DNA of 51,748 nucleotides from Lachnospiraceae bacterium (GTDB lineage Bacteria; Bacillota; Clostridia; Lachnospirales; Lachnospiraceae). Location of the stretch: NCBI GenBank assembly GCA_024692955.1, contig JAILLW010000065.1:1-51748 (forward strand), in the 5' to 3' direction. This document shows, piece by piece, positions 7,842-16,915 of the stretch (position 1 is its first letter; every line of letters starts with the position of its first letter). The notes under the pieces are model-generated. The model made no database searches and was not told where the DNA came from. It was given only the letters and a program-made list of their open reading frames with translations. Position numbers and translations under genes: made by a program.

Positions 7842-9311
7842 ATGCTCTATGCGGGAATCGATCTCGGAACCTCTGCGGTCAAACTCCTTTTGATGGATGA
7901 GACCGGAAGCATCAAAAACATTGTATCCAAAGAATATCCGATCTATTTTCCCAATCCGGGATGGTCGGAACAGAAGCCCGAAGACTGGTGGACGGGCGTA
8001 ACGGAAGGCCTTAAGGAACTGCTTGCCGGTTTCGATGCCGCATCCCTTGCCGGGATCAGTTTCGGCGGCCAGATGCACGGCCTTGTGATCCTTGACGAAA
8101 ACGATAACGTGATCCGTCCCGCGCTTCTCTGGAATGACGGCCGTACCTATGAAGAGACGGATTATCTCAACAACGTGATCGGAAAGGAAAAGCTTTCCGG
8201 ATACACGGCCAATATCGCCTTTACCGGCTTCACGGCGCCGAAGATCCTCTGGGTGAAGAACAAGGAGCCCGAAAACTTCAAAAAGATCCGGAAGATCATG
8301 CTTCCGAAGGACTACATTGCCTATAAGCTTACCGGCGTAAATTCGACGGATGTATCGGACGCCTCCGGAATGCTCCTCATGGATGTAAAGAACCGGAAAT
8401 GGTCGAAGGAAATGTGCGAGATCTGCGGGATCAGCGAAGATATGCTCCCGAAGCTCTATGAGAGCTATGAGTGCATCGGCACGGTAAAGAGCGACGTTGC
8501 GAAGGAACTGGGTATCCCGGAGACCTGCAAGGTAGCGGCCGGCGCCGGCGACAATGCCGCGGCAGCGGTCGGAACGGGCACCGTGGGCGACAATATGTGC
8601 AACATCTCTCTCGGAACCTCCGGAACGATCTTCATCTCATCGAAGAATTTCGGCGTGGACCGCTTTAACGCGCTCCATTCCTTTGCTCACGCGGACGGAA
8701 GCTACCATCTTATGGGCTGCATGCTCTCCGCCGCATCCTGCAATAAATGGTGGATGGACGATATCATCGGGACATCGGACTACGCGAAGGAGCAGGCTGC
8801 CATCGAAAAGCTGGGCGAGAATCATGTTTACTTCCTGCCCTATCTGATGGGCGAGCGCTCTCCGCACAATGATCCGAACGCCCGCGCGACCTTTACGGGA
8901 ATGACGATGGATACGACCCGCGCGGACCTCACCCAGGCCGTACTCGAAGGCGTGGCCTTCGCTCTCAGGGATTCCCTCGAAGTGGCCAAATCCCTCGGGA
9001 TCAACCTTACCCGTACGAAGATCTGCGGCGGCGGCGCGAAATCCCCGCTCTGGAAGAAGATCGTGGCAAACGTGCTGAACCTGAAGGTGGACGTGATCGA
9101 ATCCGAAGAAGGCCCGGCCCTCGGCGGCGCGATGCTGGCGGCGGTAGCGGACGGCGTATTTGCCTCCGTGGAAGAAGCCGCTTCGAAGATCGTAAAGATC
9201 GTGGATACGGTAGAGCCTGATCCGGCGCTCGTAGAAAAATATGAGGCCCGTTATCAGCAGTTTAAGCAGATCTACCCGGCCCTCAAACCCGTATTCGAGG
9301 CTATAAAATAA
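7842..9311 (+). CDS. xylB: Xylulokinase (FGGY family)
   Basis: 489 residues, the normal length. It is a cytoplasmic sugar kinase that phosphorylates D-xylulose to xylulose 5-phosphate for the pentose phosphate pathway. The N-terminal phosphate loop is GIDLGTSAVKLLL, the sugar-binding region includes GGQMHGLV and LLWNDGRT, and the catalytic base lies in AAGAGDNAAAAVG. The C-terminal ATP motif is CGGGAKSPLWKKI. The ribosome binding site AAAGAAAGGAA precedes ATG 7842. The next gene is a pentose/fucose-type aldose-ketose isomerase, so the pair could form an isomerase-kinase route. The kinase may therefore act on another ketopentose, such as ribulose. Confidence 0.92.
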   Translation: MLYAGIDLGTSAVKLLLMDETGSIKNIVSKEYPIYFPNPGWSEQKPEDWWTGVTEGLKELLAGFDAASLAGISFGGQMHGLVILDENDNVIRPALLWNDGRTYEETDYLNNVIGKEKLSGYTANIAFTGFTAPKILWVKNKEPENFKKIRKIMLPKDYIAYKLTGVNSTDVSDASGMLLMDVKNRKWSKEMCEICGISEDMLPKLYESYECIGTVKSDVAKELGIPETCKVAAGAGDNAAAAVGTGTVGDNMCNISLGTSGTIFISSKNFGVDRFNALHSFAHADGSYHLMGCMLSAASCNKWWMDDIIGTSDYAKEQAAIEKLGENHVYFLPYLMGERSPHNDPNARATFTGMTMDTTRADLTQAVLEGVAFALRDSLEVAKSLGINLTRTKICGGGAKSPLWKKIVANVLNLKVDVIESEEGPALGGAMLAAVADGVFASVEEAASKIVKIVDTVEPDPALVEKYEARYQQFKQIYPALKPVFEAIK

Positions 9312-9377
9312 ACCTGCTTAACACGTTAAACTGCCCCATCGTTTTTCATGTTAGAAGATCCTTTACAAACGTATATT

Positions 9378-9547
9378 TGCGGGTGACATCCGACCTGTGA
9401 TCCCGGCAGTGCCGTTGGGCCCGCATCAGCCTGTCGGATGCCTTCAGGTATCATTTCATAACGTTGATCTGCGGGTGGCAGTGTTGATATGTGTCACGGG
9501 CCCCTCCGGGGCGAAAAGGGACACATATTACGCTGACAGGACCCGCA
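9378..9547 (+). ncRNA. Candidate structured leader RNA before the isomerase gene
   Basis: The 275 bases between xylB and the next gene contain stacked inverted repeats. Arm 1 pairs CATCCGAC (9387-9394) with GTCGGATG (9433-9440). Arm 2 is a long helix: TGCGGGT (9470-9476) with ACCCGCA (9541-9547), CAGTG (9479-9483) with CGCTG (9531-9535), ATATGTGTC (9487-9495) with GACACATAT (9520-9528), and GCCCC/GGGGC (9500-9512). TGCGGGT also occurs at 9378-9384 and could pair with CCCGCA at 9420-9425, crossing arm 1 (a pseudoknot or an alternative fold). The helix ends 25 bases before the ribosome binding site. I do not recognise a known riboswitch class. A possible -10 (TGTTAGAAG) lies at 9349-9357. Confidence 0.55.
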
Positions 9548-9586
9548 ATTCAATACCTAAATCATTCAAAAGTAGGAGGGTTACAA

Positions 9587-11071
9587 ATGAACAACTTACC
9601 AAAAGTCAAAATCGGCATCGTAGCGGTATCCCGCGACTGCTTCCCGGAATCTCTTTCCGTGAACCGCCGCAAGGCGCTCATCGAAGCGTACAAGAAGAAC
9701 TATGATGCCACGGACATCTACGAGTGCCCGATCTGCATCGTGGAGAGCGAGATCCATATGGTACAGGCTCTCGAGGACATCAAGAAGGCCGGCTGCAACG
9801 CTCTTTGCGTTTACCTCGGCAACTTCGGTCCCGAGATCTCCGAGACACTTCTTGCAAAGCATTTCGACGGTCCCGCGATGTTCATAGCGGCGGCGGAAGA
9901 GACCCAGAACGATCTTTGCGGCGGAAGAGGCGATGCTTACTGCGGTATGCTGAATGCCAGCTATAACCTCGCGCTTCGCAACATTAAGGCTTATATCCCG
10001 GATTATCCGGTAGGTGATGCGGATGACTGCGCGAAGATGATCAACGAATTCGTTCCGATCGCTCGCGCCATCGTTGCGTTAAAGAGCCTGAAGATCAGCT
10101 CCTTCGGTCCGAGACCCCTTAACTTCCTTGCCTGCAACGCACCGATCAAGCAGCTCTACAATCTCGGCGTTGAGATCGAAGAGAACTCCGAACTCGACCT
10201 TTTCGAAGCGTTCAACAAGCATGCGGGTGACGAGAGGATCCCTGCGAAGGTTAAGGAGATGGAAGAAGAGCTCGGCGCCGGCAACAAGAAGCCCGAGATC
10301 CTTGCAAAACTTGCTCAGTATGAGCTGACTCTCCTTGACTGGGTAGAGGCTCACAAGGGCTATCGTGAGTATGTGGCGATCGCCGGCAAGTGCTGGCCCG
10401 CATTCCAGACCCAGTTCGGCTTCGTTCCCTGCTATGTGAACAGCCGTCTGACGGGTATGGGCATCCCGGTTTCCTGTGAAGTTGATATCTACGGCTGCCT
10501 GTCCGAGTTCATCGGAACCGCGGTTTCGAACGATATCGTTACCCTGCTCGACATCAACAACTCCGTTCCGAAGGATATGTACGAAGAATCCATCAAGGGC
10601 AAGTTCGACTATGAGCATACGGATACCTTCATGGGCTTCCACTGCGGCAATACCTGCTCCAAGAAGCTTACCTCCTATGAGATGAAGTATCAGATGATCA
10701 TGGCCCGCGCGCTGCCCGTTGAGGTTACGAACGGAACCCTCGAAGGCGACATCGCTCCCGGCGACATCACCTTCTACCGTCTGCAGTCCACCGCTGACAA
10801 CAAGCTCCGTGCCTACATCGCACAGGGCGAGGTTCTCCCGGTTGCGACGAGATCCTTCGGCGGCATCGGCGTATTCGCGATCCACGAAATGGGCAGATTC
10901 TATCGTCACTGGCTGATCGAGAAGAACTTCCCTCATCACGGCGCGGTTATGTTCGGCCACTACGGCAAGGCGATCTACGAAGTATTCAAGTACATCGGCG
11001 TATGCCCGGATGAGATCGGCTTCAATCAGCCGAAGGGTATGCTCTACAAGGGTGAGAATCCCTTCGCGTAA
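9587..11071 (+). CDS. L-fucose/L-arabinose isomerase-family enzyme
   Basis: 494 residues from ATG 9587, which has AGTAGGAGGG eight bases upstream; the reading frame extends further upstream but only through the structured leader. The sequence has the alpha/beta fold and length of the FucI/AraA superfamily. An N-terminal segment (VKIGIVAVSRDCF) is followed by a central region with SCEVDIYGCLSEFIG and FMGFHCGNTC, and a C-terminal barrel with GRFYRHWLIEKNFPHHGAV. These enzymes interconvert aldoses and ketoses using Mn2+. The substrate is uncertain: with xylulokinase upstream, D-arabinose, L-arabinose or a related pentose is more likely than fucose, because no fuculose kinase or aldolase is present. 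Codon choice (frequent GTT, CTT, AAG) suggests strong expression. Confidence 0.75.
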   Translation: MNNLPKVKIGIVAVSRDCFPESLSVNRRKALIEAYKKNYDATDIYECPICIVESEIHMVQALEDIKKAGCNALCVYLGNFGPEISETLLAKHFDGPAMFIAAAEETQNDLCGGRGDAYCGMLNASYNLALRNIKAYIPDYPVGDADDCAKMINEFVPIARAIVALKSLKISSFGPRPLNFLACNAPIKQLYNLGVEIEENSELDLFEAFNKHAGDERIPAKVKEMEEELGAGNKKPEILAKLAQYELTLLDWVEAHKGYREYVAIAGKCWPAFQTQFGFVPCYVNSRLTGMGIPVSCEVDIYGCLSEFIGTAVSNDIVTLLDINNSVPKDMYEESIKGKFDYEHTDTFMGFHCGNTCSKKLTSYEMKYQMIMARALPVEVTNGTLEGDIAPGDITFYRLQSTADNKLRAYIAQGEVLPVATRSFGGIGVFAIHEMGRFYRHWLIEKNFPHHGAVMFGHYGKAIYEVFKYIGVCPDEIGFNQPKGMLYKGENPFA

Positions 11072-11103
11072 AGAGCGGTACCGGTATTGAATATTCAATA
11101 AGT

Positions 11104-11134
11104 AAGAGGCGTGACTTTATGTCACGCCTCTTTT
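11104..11134 (+). terminator. Rho-independent terminator of the isomerase gene
   Basis: AAGAGGCGTGAC / GTCACGCCTCTT stem of 12 pairs with a short loop and a TTTT tail, 32 bases after the stop codon. Confidence 0.92.
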
Positions 11135-11170
11135 CGATTAGCCGGAGAGTGTTTCCGGACCGAAGAATTG

Positions 11171-11197
11171 AAAATGCCCCTCCGGTACGGGAGGAGC
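11171..11197 (-). terminator. Probable terminator of the carD-family gene
   Basis: Read on the minus strand, GCTCCTCC and GGAGGGGC form an 8-pair stem (one G-T) with a 6-base loop, followed by ATTTTC. It lies about 47 bases after the stop codon. The T tract is short, so it may be a weak terminator. Confidence 0.5.
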
Positions 11198-11243
11198 ATC
11201 CGATTCCGCTGTCGCGGCGGATATGCGCCTTAAACAGGCGGCT

Positions 11244-11747
11244 TCAGGTTCTGTCCAGGGTAGTGAGCAGATGATCCTTTACCTCGTTTTTCGGGATATC
11301 CAGAGCCACGGAGAGCTCTCCGTAGAGGAAGTCCTCCGCCTGCTTAAAATACCTGGAATCCAGGGCCGTGACCTTGAAGCCCTTCAGAAGACGCTTCTGC
11401 TTCCTCAGGTAAATGGTCTTGATCAGGGCAACGATGCATTTCGGATCACAGGTATGCATAAGATCCTTATAGGTCTGCTCAAGGGTCTTTTCGTCCGCAA
11501 TGGGGATGGTCTCGATGCCGGGGATCTCGGAGATCAGTTCTTCCGCCTCTTCTTTGCCCATGGCCTTCCGGAGGGTATCGTCCTTAAGATCGATCGGGCG
11601 GTATACCGTACTGCGGTTTGAAAATACCGGCTTCAGAAGATAGTATTTGCGCGATTTGTCCACACCCTCGATATTGAGGGTCGTGATATCCTCGACCTGA
11701 CAGATTCCGTTATTCCCGCAGATGATGTATTCGCCAACCTTAAACAT
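11244..11747 (-). CDS. CarD/CdnL-type RNA polymerase-binding transcription regulator
   Basis: 167 residues. The N-terminal Tudor-like RNA-polymerase-interacting domain (about 1-60) starts MFKVGEYIICGNNGICQVED and includes the KYYLLKPV strand. The C-terminal half (about 70-165) is the helical DNA-binding domain with the basic LRKQKRLLKG segment. CarD proteins bind the RNA polymerase beta subunit and stabilise open complexes at many promoters. It is a single-gene unit on the minus strand, divergent from the amino acid importer. It is slightly longer than the mycobacterial protein. Confidence 0.9.
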   Translation of the reverse strand: MFKVGEYIICGNNGICQVEDITTLNIEGVDKSRKYYLLKPVFSNRSTVYRPIDLKDDTLRKAMGKEEAEELISEIPGIETIPIADEKTLEQTYKDLMHTCDPKCIVALIKTIYLRKQKRLLKGFKVTALDSRYFKQAEDFLYGELSVALDIPKNEVKDHLLTTLDRT

Positions 11748-11821
11748 AAGAGATCCTTCCAGTCCGCCGACGGCAGATTATGTAAACCAATAAACCGGTA
11801 AAGAACACCTGAGACCTACTT

Positions 11822-11830
11822 ATTATAACA
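11822..11830 (-). promoter_or_regulatory. Extended -10 promoter of the carD-family gene
   Basis: On the minus strand TGTTATAAT gives a consensus extended -10 about 75 bases before the start codon. No clear -35 is visible. The surrounding 11821-11890 is AT rich. Confidence 0.6.
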
Positions 11831-11928
11831 CAAAGAAAGCAAAAACGGGCATAGTAAATTTATAGAAAAAAGTGGATTTTTATTAGTAAAAATGATGACC
11901 GGAGGGGTTGCGGCACGCCAAGTGGGGC

Positions 11929-11957
11929 TTGCATACGGGTTCCTAACGTGCTACACT
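11929..11957 (+). promoter_or_regulatory. Sigma-A promoter of the amino acid ABC transporter
   Basis: TTGCAT (11929-11934), 17-base spacer, TACACT (11952-11957), giving a leader of about 40 bases that ends with the ribosome binding site CGGAGGAGAG. Confidence 0.6.
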
Positions 11958-12003
11958 TGTAACGTCGTATTTTTATGCATTTATGTAAACGGAGGAGAGA
12001 ATT

Positions 12004-12837
12004 ATGAAAAAGTTACTGGCCATGGTACTTACGGGCGCGATGACCCTGAGCCTGCTTGCGGGCTGCGGCGGTGCAAAAGAGGCGGCGGATGCTTCCGCCA
12101 ATACCGCTTCCGACAGCGCGTCCTCATCTTCCGACAGTGCAGCTTCCGCTTCCGCGGCCATCGCGGACGGCGTGCTTACCGTCGGAACGAATGCGGAGTT
12201 TCCGCCTTTTGAGTATGTAGGTGATGACGGACAGCCTGACGGCTTCGATATCGCGCTCATCAAGGCGATCGGCGAGAAAATGGGTGTCAAGGTGGAAGTC
12301 CAGAATATGGAATTCGATTCCCTGATCGCCTCCATCGGCAATAAGATCGATGTGGCGATCGCCGGTATGACCGTTACGGATGAGCGGAAACTGAGCGTGG
12401 ATTTTTCCGATTCCTATTATGACGCTCTGCAGTATGTGGTCGTTCCGAAGGGTTCCGACATCAAGACGGCGGATGACCTTAAGGGACGCAAGATCGGTGT
12501 TCAGCTCGGCACCACCGGTATGTTCATCGCGGAAGACGAGATCGAGAATTCCGATGTTTCTTCCTACAACAAGGCTGTGGACGCGGTCAATGACCTTGTG
12601 AACGGCAAGGTGGACCTTGTGATCATCGACAAGAATCCGGCTCTGGTATTCGCGGGCAAGTACCCCGATGATGTGGAAGCCCTTGACGGTTCCCAGTTCG
12701 GATTCGGCGTGGAGAATTATGCGATCGCCCTTCCGAAGGGAGATGCGGATCTTCTCGGAGCCATCAACAGCGCTCTCGGCGAACTGAAGAAGGACGGTAC
12801 CTTTGACCGTCTCGTTTCGGAGTATATTGAGAATTAA
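12004..12837 (+). CDS. Amino acid ABC transporter substrate-binding lipoprotein
   Basis: 277 residues. A lipoprotein signal (lipobox LAGC, Cys near residue 21) is followed by an Ala/Ser-rich linker and then a family 3 solute-binding domain. Visible motifs are LTVGTNAEFPPFEY, GFDIALIKAIGEKMG, FDSLIASIGNKIDVAIAGMT and GVQLGTTG. This family captures polar amino acids (Gln, His, Arg, cystine) at the outer face of the membrane and passes them to the permease. The exact amino acid cannot be told from the sequence. It is the first gene of a three-gene importer operon; the permease follows after 23 bases. Confidence 0.93.
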   Translation: MKKLLAMVLTGAMTLSLLAGCGGAKEAADASANTASDSASSSSDSAASASAAIADGVLTVGTNAEFPPFEYVGDDGQPDGFDIALIKAIGEKMGVKVEVQNMEFDSLIASIGNKIDVAIAGMTVTDERKLSVDFSDSYYDALQYVVVPKGSDIKTADDLKGRKIGVQLGTTGMFIAEDEIENSDVSSYNKAVDAVNDLVNGKVDLVIIDKNPALVFAGKYPDDVEALDGSQFGFGVENYAIALPKGDADLLGAINSALGELKKDGTFDRLVSEYIEN

Positions 12838-12860
12838 TTTCAGGAGAACCACAGGATCTT

Positions 12861-13550
12861 ATGGCTGATTTTGCGGACAAATTCCAGCGGGCGTTTCTTG
12901 AGGGCGACCGCTGGAAACTCTATTTTAAAGGATTGGGGCTGACACTTGAGGTGGCGCTTTTCGCGGCGATCCTCGGTCTTGTGATCGGGACCGTGGCGGC
13001 GCTCCTTCGCCTCGGAAAGACAAATGACGGCAAAAACACCGTCGGCTCCTTTATTGCCGGAGTCTATATCGACGTGATAAGAGGAACACCCTCCGTGGTA
13101 CAGCTCCTTATCATGTGGTTCATCATCATGAAGAACTCGACCAACGGCGTGCTCGTTGCCTCGCTGTCCTTCGGGATCAATTCCGGTGCCTATGTGGCGG
13201 AGATCATAAGGGCCGGGATCCTGGCCGTGGACAAGGGGCAGACCGAAGCCGGCCGTTCCCTGGGACTCAGCAAGGCCCAGACCTTTCTCTACATCGTCTT
13301 TCCCCAGGCGGTCAAGAACGTGCTCCCGCCCATCGGAAACGAATTCATCGTACTTGTCAAGGAAACCGCCATCGTCGGCTATGTTTCCCTTTCCGATCTG
13401 ACACGTGTCGCCAATCAGGTGGCTTCCCGTACCTATGAGGCGTTTTTCCCTCTTGTCGGTGCCGCCGTCATCTATTTCGTGATCATCAAGCTTATGACCA
13501 TCGGACTCGGAATTCTCGAAAGGAGGCTTCGCAAGAGTGATCATCATTAA
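12861..13550 (+). CDS. Amino acid ABC transporter permease (HisM/GlnP family)
   Basis: 229 residues with about five membrane helices. The cytoplasmic coupling loop with the EAA-type motif reads [20 protein letters not shown], the site that contacts the ATPase. The motif [13 protein letters not shown] is typical of polar amino acid permeases (TIGR01726 type). The start ATG 12861 has CAGGAGAACC upstream. Its last 14 bases overlap the ATPase gene, so expression is coupled. A single permease gene implies a homodimeric channel. Confidence 0.93.
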   Translation: MADFADKFQRAFLEGDRWKLYFKGLGLTLEVALFAAILGLVIGTVAALLRLGKTNDGKNTVGSFIAGVYIDVIRGTPSVVQLLIMWFIIMKNSTNGVLVASLSFGINSGAYVAEIIRAGILAVDKGQTEAGRSLGLSKAQTFLYIVFPQAVKNVLPPIGNEFIVLVKETAIVGYVSLSDLTRVANQVASRTYEAFFPLVGAAVIYFVIIKLMTIGLGILERRLRKSDHH

Positions 13551-14259
13551 AGACCTCCGCAAGGAATTCGGCGACCTGAAGGTGCTAAACGGGATCAGCT
13601 ATCATATCAAAAAGGGCGACAAGATCGTGATCGTCGGACCCTCCGGTTCCGGAAAGAGCACATTTCTGCGCTGCCTTAATCTGCTTGAGACACCGACCTC
13701 CGGACGGATCTCCTTTGAAGGAGAGATCATCACGGACCCGAAGGCGGACCTTAACAGGATCCGCCGTCATATGGGCATGGTCTTCCAGAACTTCAACCTT
13801 TTCAACAATCTGAATATCCTCGACAATATCACCCTCGCTCCCGTGAAGCTTAAGATAAAGAGCCGCGAGGAGGCGGAGGAGGACGCGTTCAGGCTGCTTG
13901 AGAGGATCGGACTCAAGGACAAGGCTTCCGCCTATCCCTATTCCCTTTCCGGCGGTCAGAAGCAGAGAATCGCCATCGTGCGCTCCCTTGCAATGAATCC
14001 GAAACTGATGCTCTTTGACGAACCCACCAGCGCACTCGATCCGGAAATGGTAGGCGAGGTTCTGGAGGTAATGAGAGAGCTTGCGAACGACGGGATGACC
14101 ATGGTGGTGGTGACCCATGAAATGGGATTTGCAAGAGAGGTGGGAACTAAGGTATTATTTATGGATGAGGGAGTCATCGTGGAGGAGAATACGCCGGAGG
14201 AGTTTTTCGCCCATCCGAAGTCCCCGCGGCTTCAGGATTTCCTTTCCAAAGTACTCTGA
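13537..14259 (+). CDS. Amino acid ABC transporter ATP-binding protein (GlnQ type)
   Basis: 240 residues, the standard length. Walker [10 protein letters not shown] (about 34-42), Q-loop region MVFQNFNLF, signature [11 protein letters not shown], Walker [13 protein letters not shown] and switch His in [12 protein letters not shown] are all intact, so it should hydrolyse ATP to drive uptake. The start is GTG at 13537, inside the end of the permease gene, with AAAGGAGGC upstream. It completes the importer operon. No terminator is seen before the glycosyltransferase gene 12 bases later. Confidence 0.93.
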   Translation: MIIIKDLRKEFGDLKVLNGISYHIKKGDKIVIVGPSGSGKSTFLRCLNLLETPTSGRISFEGEIITDPKADLNRIRRHMGMVFQNFNLFNNLNILDNITLAPVKLKIKSREEAEEDAFRLLERIGLKDKASAYPYSLSGGQKQRIAIVRSLAMNPKLMLFDEPTSALDPEMVGEVLEVMRELANDGMTMVVVTHEMGFAREVGTKVLFMDEGVIVEENTPEEFFAHPKSPRLQDFLSKVL

Positions 14260-14271
14260 TAGGAGGCGCGT

Positions 14272-15297
14272 ATGATAACAGTCAGCCTGTGCATGATCGT
14301 AAAAAACGAGGAGAAGGTGCTTGACCGGTGTCTTTCGAGTATGGCGGACCTGATGGACGAGATCATCATCGTCGATACGGGTTCGACGGACCGCACGAAG
14401 GAGATCGCTTCGAAGTATACGGACCGGATCTATGATTTTGAATGGGTGGACGATTTTTCCGCACCGCGCAATTACGCCTTCGAGCTTTGCGGCTCCGATT
14501 ATATCTATACGGCGGATGCCGATGAATACTTTGATGAGGAAAACCGCTTCAAATTCAAGGTGCTGAAAGAAGGGCTCGATCCCGAGGTTGAGATCGTGCA
14601 GATGTACTACGGGAACCAGCTGGAGAACGGCTCGGTATACAACTATGACAAGGAGCTTCGGCCGAAGCTCTTCAAGAAATACCGGGAATTCCGCTGGATC
14701 GAGCGGGTTCACGAGACCGTCCGGGAATCGCCGGTGGTCTACAACTCCGATATCGTGATCATCCATAAGCCGGAAAGGCCTCATGCCTTAAGGGACTTCA
14801 GGATCTTCAAGAAGATGACGGATGACGGGGAGGTGCTCTCCCAAAGAAGCCTTGAATTCTACGCGAAGGAGCTTTTTATCGCCGGAAGGGAAGAGGATTT
14901 TCTCGCGGCGGAAAGCTATTTCACGAAAGTGGCGGATACGGACGAAACGAAGCTTGACGACATGCGCACCGCGATCTGCGTGATCGTGAAGGCGGCGCTT
15001 ATCCGCAAGGATTATCTGAAAATGTATAAATATGCGATCAAGGATGTGGTCTCCGAGCCCTGCAGCGAGATCTGCTTCCTGCTCGGGAGCTATTATGACG
15101 ACATCGGGGATTACAAGGAGGCGGCCGTCTGGTATTTCAACGCCGGTTTTGAGACCCACGCCATCCTGGATATCCGTTATGAAAAGGAACTGCCCGTGAA
15201 GCGTCTTTCCGGGATCTACAAGACTCTCGGCCTTAAGGATGTGGCCGCGGAATACGACAGGATCCTTCAGGACCGGATCGCAAAGGACAGGACTTAG
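14272..15297 (+). CDS. Family 2 glycosyltransferase with C-terminal TPR-like region
   Basis: 341 residues, soluble. The N-terminal GT-A domain (about 1-200) opens SLCMIVKNEEKVLDRCLSS, has the nucleotide-sugar motif IIIVDTGSTDRT and the metal site TADADEYF (DxD type). The C-terminal part (about 210-335) is helical with paired repeats resembling TPRs (CFLLGSYYDDIGDYKEAAVW). This layout is common in Firmicute glycosyltransferases such as those modifying proteins or cell-surface glycans; donor and acceptor are unknown. It has a good GATAGGAGGCG ribosome binding site and is followed within 5 bases by hisC. Confidence 0.88.
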   Translation: MITVSLCMIVKNEEKVLDRCLSSMADLMDEIIIVDTGSTDRTKEIASKYTDRIYDFEWVDDFSAPRNYAFELCGSDYIYTADADEYFDEENRFKFKVLKEGLDPEVEIVQMYYGNQLENGSVYNYDKELRPKLFKKYREFRWIERVHETVRESPVVYNSDIVIIHKPERPHALRDFRIFKKMTDDGEVLSQRSLEFYAKELFIAGREEDFLAAESYFTKVADTDETKLDDMRTAICVIVKAALIRKDYLKMYKYAIKDVVSEPCSEICFLLGSYYDDIGDYKEAAVWYFNAGFETHAILDIRYEKELPVKRLSGIYKTLGLKDVAAEYDRILQDRIAKDRT

Positions 15298-15302
15298 TAT
15301 CT

Positions 15303-16373
15303 ATGAGCTGGGAAGAGAATGTACGGAAAGTCACCCCCTATACGGCCGGGGAACAGCCCTCGGGAAAGGTGATCAAGTTAAATACGAATGAATGCCCTTA
15401 CGCCCCGTCACCCGCAGTTTCGGAGCGTATGCGCTGCCTTGCGGAAATGGAGGCCGGTACGGGCGCGGGTATGCTCCGGAAATACCCGGACATGAACGCC
15501 ACCGCCCTCGTAAAGGCCGTTTCGGAGGTATACGGGATTCCGGAGGACCGGATCTTTGCGGGTGTCGGCTCCGACGATGTGCTTTCCATGGCTTTTATGG
15601 CATTTTTCAATTCCGACACACCTGTCATATTCCCGGATATCACCTATTCCTTCTATGATGTCTGGTCGGAACTTCACAGGATCCCTTACAGGACCCTGCC
15701 GCTTGACGAGGACTTCCGGATCGTACCGGAGGATTATCTTTGCGATAACGGCGGTGTGATCCTGCCGAACCCGAACGCGCCCACAGGGGTTTTTGAAGAC
15801 CCCTCCGTCATTGAGAAGATCATCGATTTCAACCGTGACAGGGTGGTGATCATCGACGAAGCCTATGTGGATTTCGGAGGAAAGAGCGTTCTGCCCCTTA
15901 TCGACCGTTACGACAATCTGCTGGTGGTCCAGACCTTCAGCAAATCCAGAGCGCTTGCGGGGCTTCGGATCGGACTGGCCTTCGGGCAGGAAAAGCTGAT
16001 CGGGTATCTGAAGGATGTGAAATTCGCCTTCAATTCCTATACGATGAACGTACCTGCCATCGAACTCGGGGCCGCGGCGGTAAGGGACACGAAATACTTC
16101 GAAGAGACGGTGCGGAAGATCATAAGGACCAGAGAGCGCACCAAGAAGGAACTCAGGGCTCTTTGCTTTTCCTTCGCGGATTCCGAGGCAAATTTCGTCT
16201 TTGCGGCCCATGAGAGGAAACCGGCGGAGGAGATCTTTAAGGAACTGAGGGCGCGTTCCATCTATGTGAGATGGTGGAACAAGCCAAGGATCAGCAATCA
16301 CCTCCGGATCACCATCGGAACGGATGAGGAAATGGACACATTGTTTAAGGCATTAAAGGAGATCGTTTCATGA
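15303..16373 (+). CDS. hisC: Histidinol-phosphate aminotransferase-like enzyme (HisC)
   Basis: 356 residues, PLP-dependent fold type I aminotransferase, the usual HisC length. The PLP lysine is Lys214 in QTFSKSRALAGLRIG. Other family motifs are LNTNECPYAPSP, GVGSDDVL, ILPNPNAPTG and IIDEAYVDF. HisC converts imidazole acetol-phosphate and glutamate to histidinol phosphate. It is not within a his operon here, so it could also serve aromatic amino acid transamination. It starts 5 bases after the glycosyltransferase and overlaps the next gene by 4 bases (ATGA). Confidence 0.88.
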   Translation: MSWEENVRKVTPYTAGEQPSGKVIKLNTNECPYAPSPAVSERMRCLAEMEAGTGAGMLRKYPDMNATALVKAVSEVYGIPEDRIFAGVGSDDVLSMAFMAFFNSDTPVIFPDITYSFYDVWSELHRIPYRTLPLDEDFRIVPEDYLCDNGGVILPNPNAPTGVFEDPSVIEKIIDFNRDRVVIIDEAYVDFGGKSVLPLIDRYDNLLVVQTFSKSRALAGLRIGLAFGQEKLIGYLKDVKFAFNSYTMNVPAIELGAAAVRDTKYFEETVRKIIRTRERTKKELRALCFSFADSEANFVFAAHERKPAEEIFKELRARSIYVRWWNKPRISNHLRITIGTDEEMDTLFKALKEIVS

Positions 16374-16909
16374 GTGGACTTGCACAGAGCATCGCCGGCG
16401 CATTTATGGGAAATACACTGACACAGTACATCGCGTGTCTGATCGTTTCGATGATCCCCCTCATAGAACTTCGGGGAGCGATCCCCGTAGCCTATCTTTT
16501 CAAGGCGGCCAATCCGGAATTCAATCTTCTGCTGGGCTATATCATCATAGCGGTGGGCAATATGATTCCGGTACCCCTGGTCTTCTTTTTCGCGCGAAAG
16601 GTGCTTGAATGGGGCGCGGACAAGCGCGTGATCGGGAGGTTCTTCCGCTTCTGCCTCGAGAAGGGTCATAAAGGCGGAGAAAAGCTTCAGTCAAAGGCAG
16701 GCCGCGGGCTTTTCGTGGCGCTGATGCTTTTTGTCGGGATCCCGCTTCCCGGGACCGGTGCCTGGACGGGGACGCTTGCCGCATCGATCCTCGATATGAA
16801 GTTTAAGGACAGCATCCTGGCGGTGGTATGCGGTGTCGCGCTCGCGGGGATCATTGTAGGCCTGCTCTGCACTCTGGGATTCGGGGCATGGTTTGGCATC
16901 GCGGGGTAG
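16370..16909 (+). CDS. Small multi-drug export family membrane protein (COG2426)
   Basis: 179 residues with about four to five membrane helices. It carries the signature MIPLIELRGAIPVAYL and a second conserved block LFVGIPLPGTGAWTGTL, both diagnostic of the Sm_multidrug_ex family. The family name comes from old annotation; the transported substrate is not established. It is coupled to hisC by a 4-base overlap and followed after 6 bases by a methyltransferase gene. Confidence 0.85.
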   Translation: MSGLAQSIAGAFMGNTLTQYIACLIVSMIPLIELRGAIPVAYLFKAANPEFNLLLGYIIIAVGNMIPVPLVFFFARKVLEWGADKRVIGRFFRFCLEKGHKGGEKLQSKAGRGLFVALMLFVGIPLPGTGAWTGTLAASILDMKFKDSILAVVCGVALAGIIVGLLCTLGFGAWFGIAG

Positions 16910-16915
16910 GACTCT

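Noticed and set aside
9491-9586. Extended N-terminus of the isomerase
   Set aside because: This stretch forms the right side of the leader helix and precedes the AGGAGG site; ATG 9587 gives the family's usual start.
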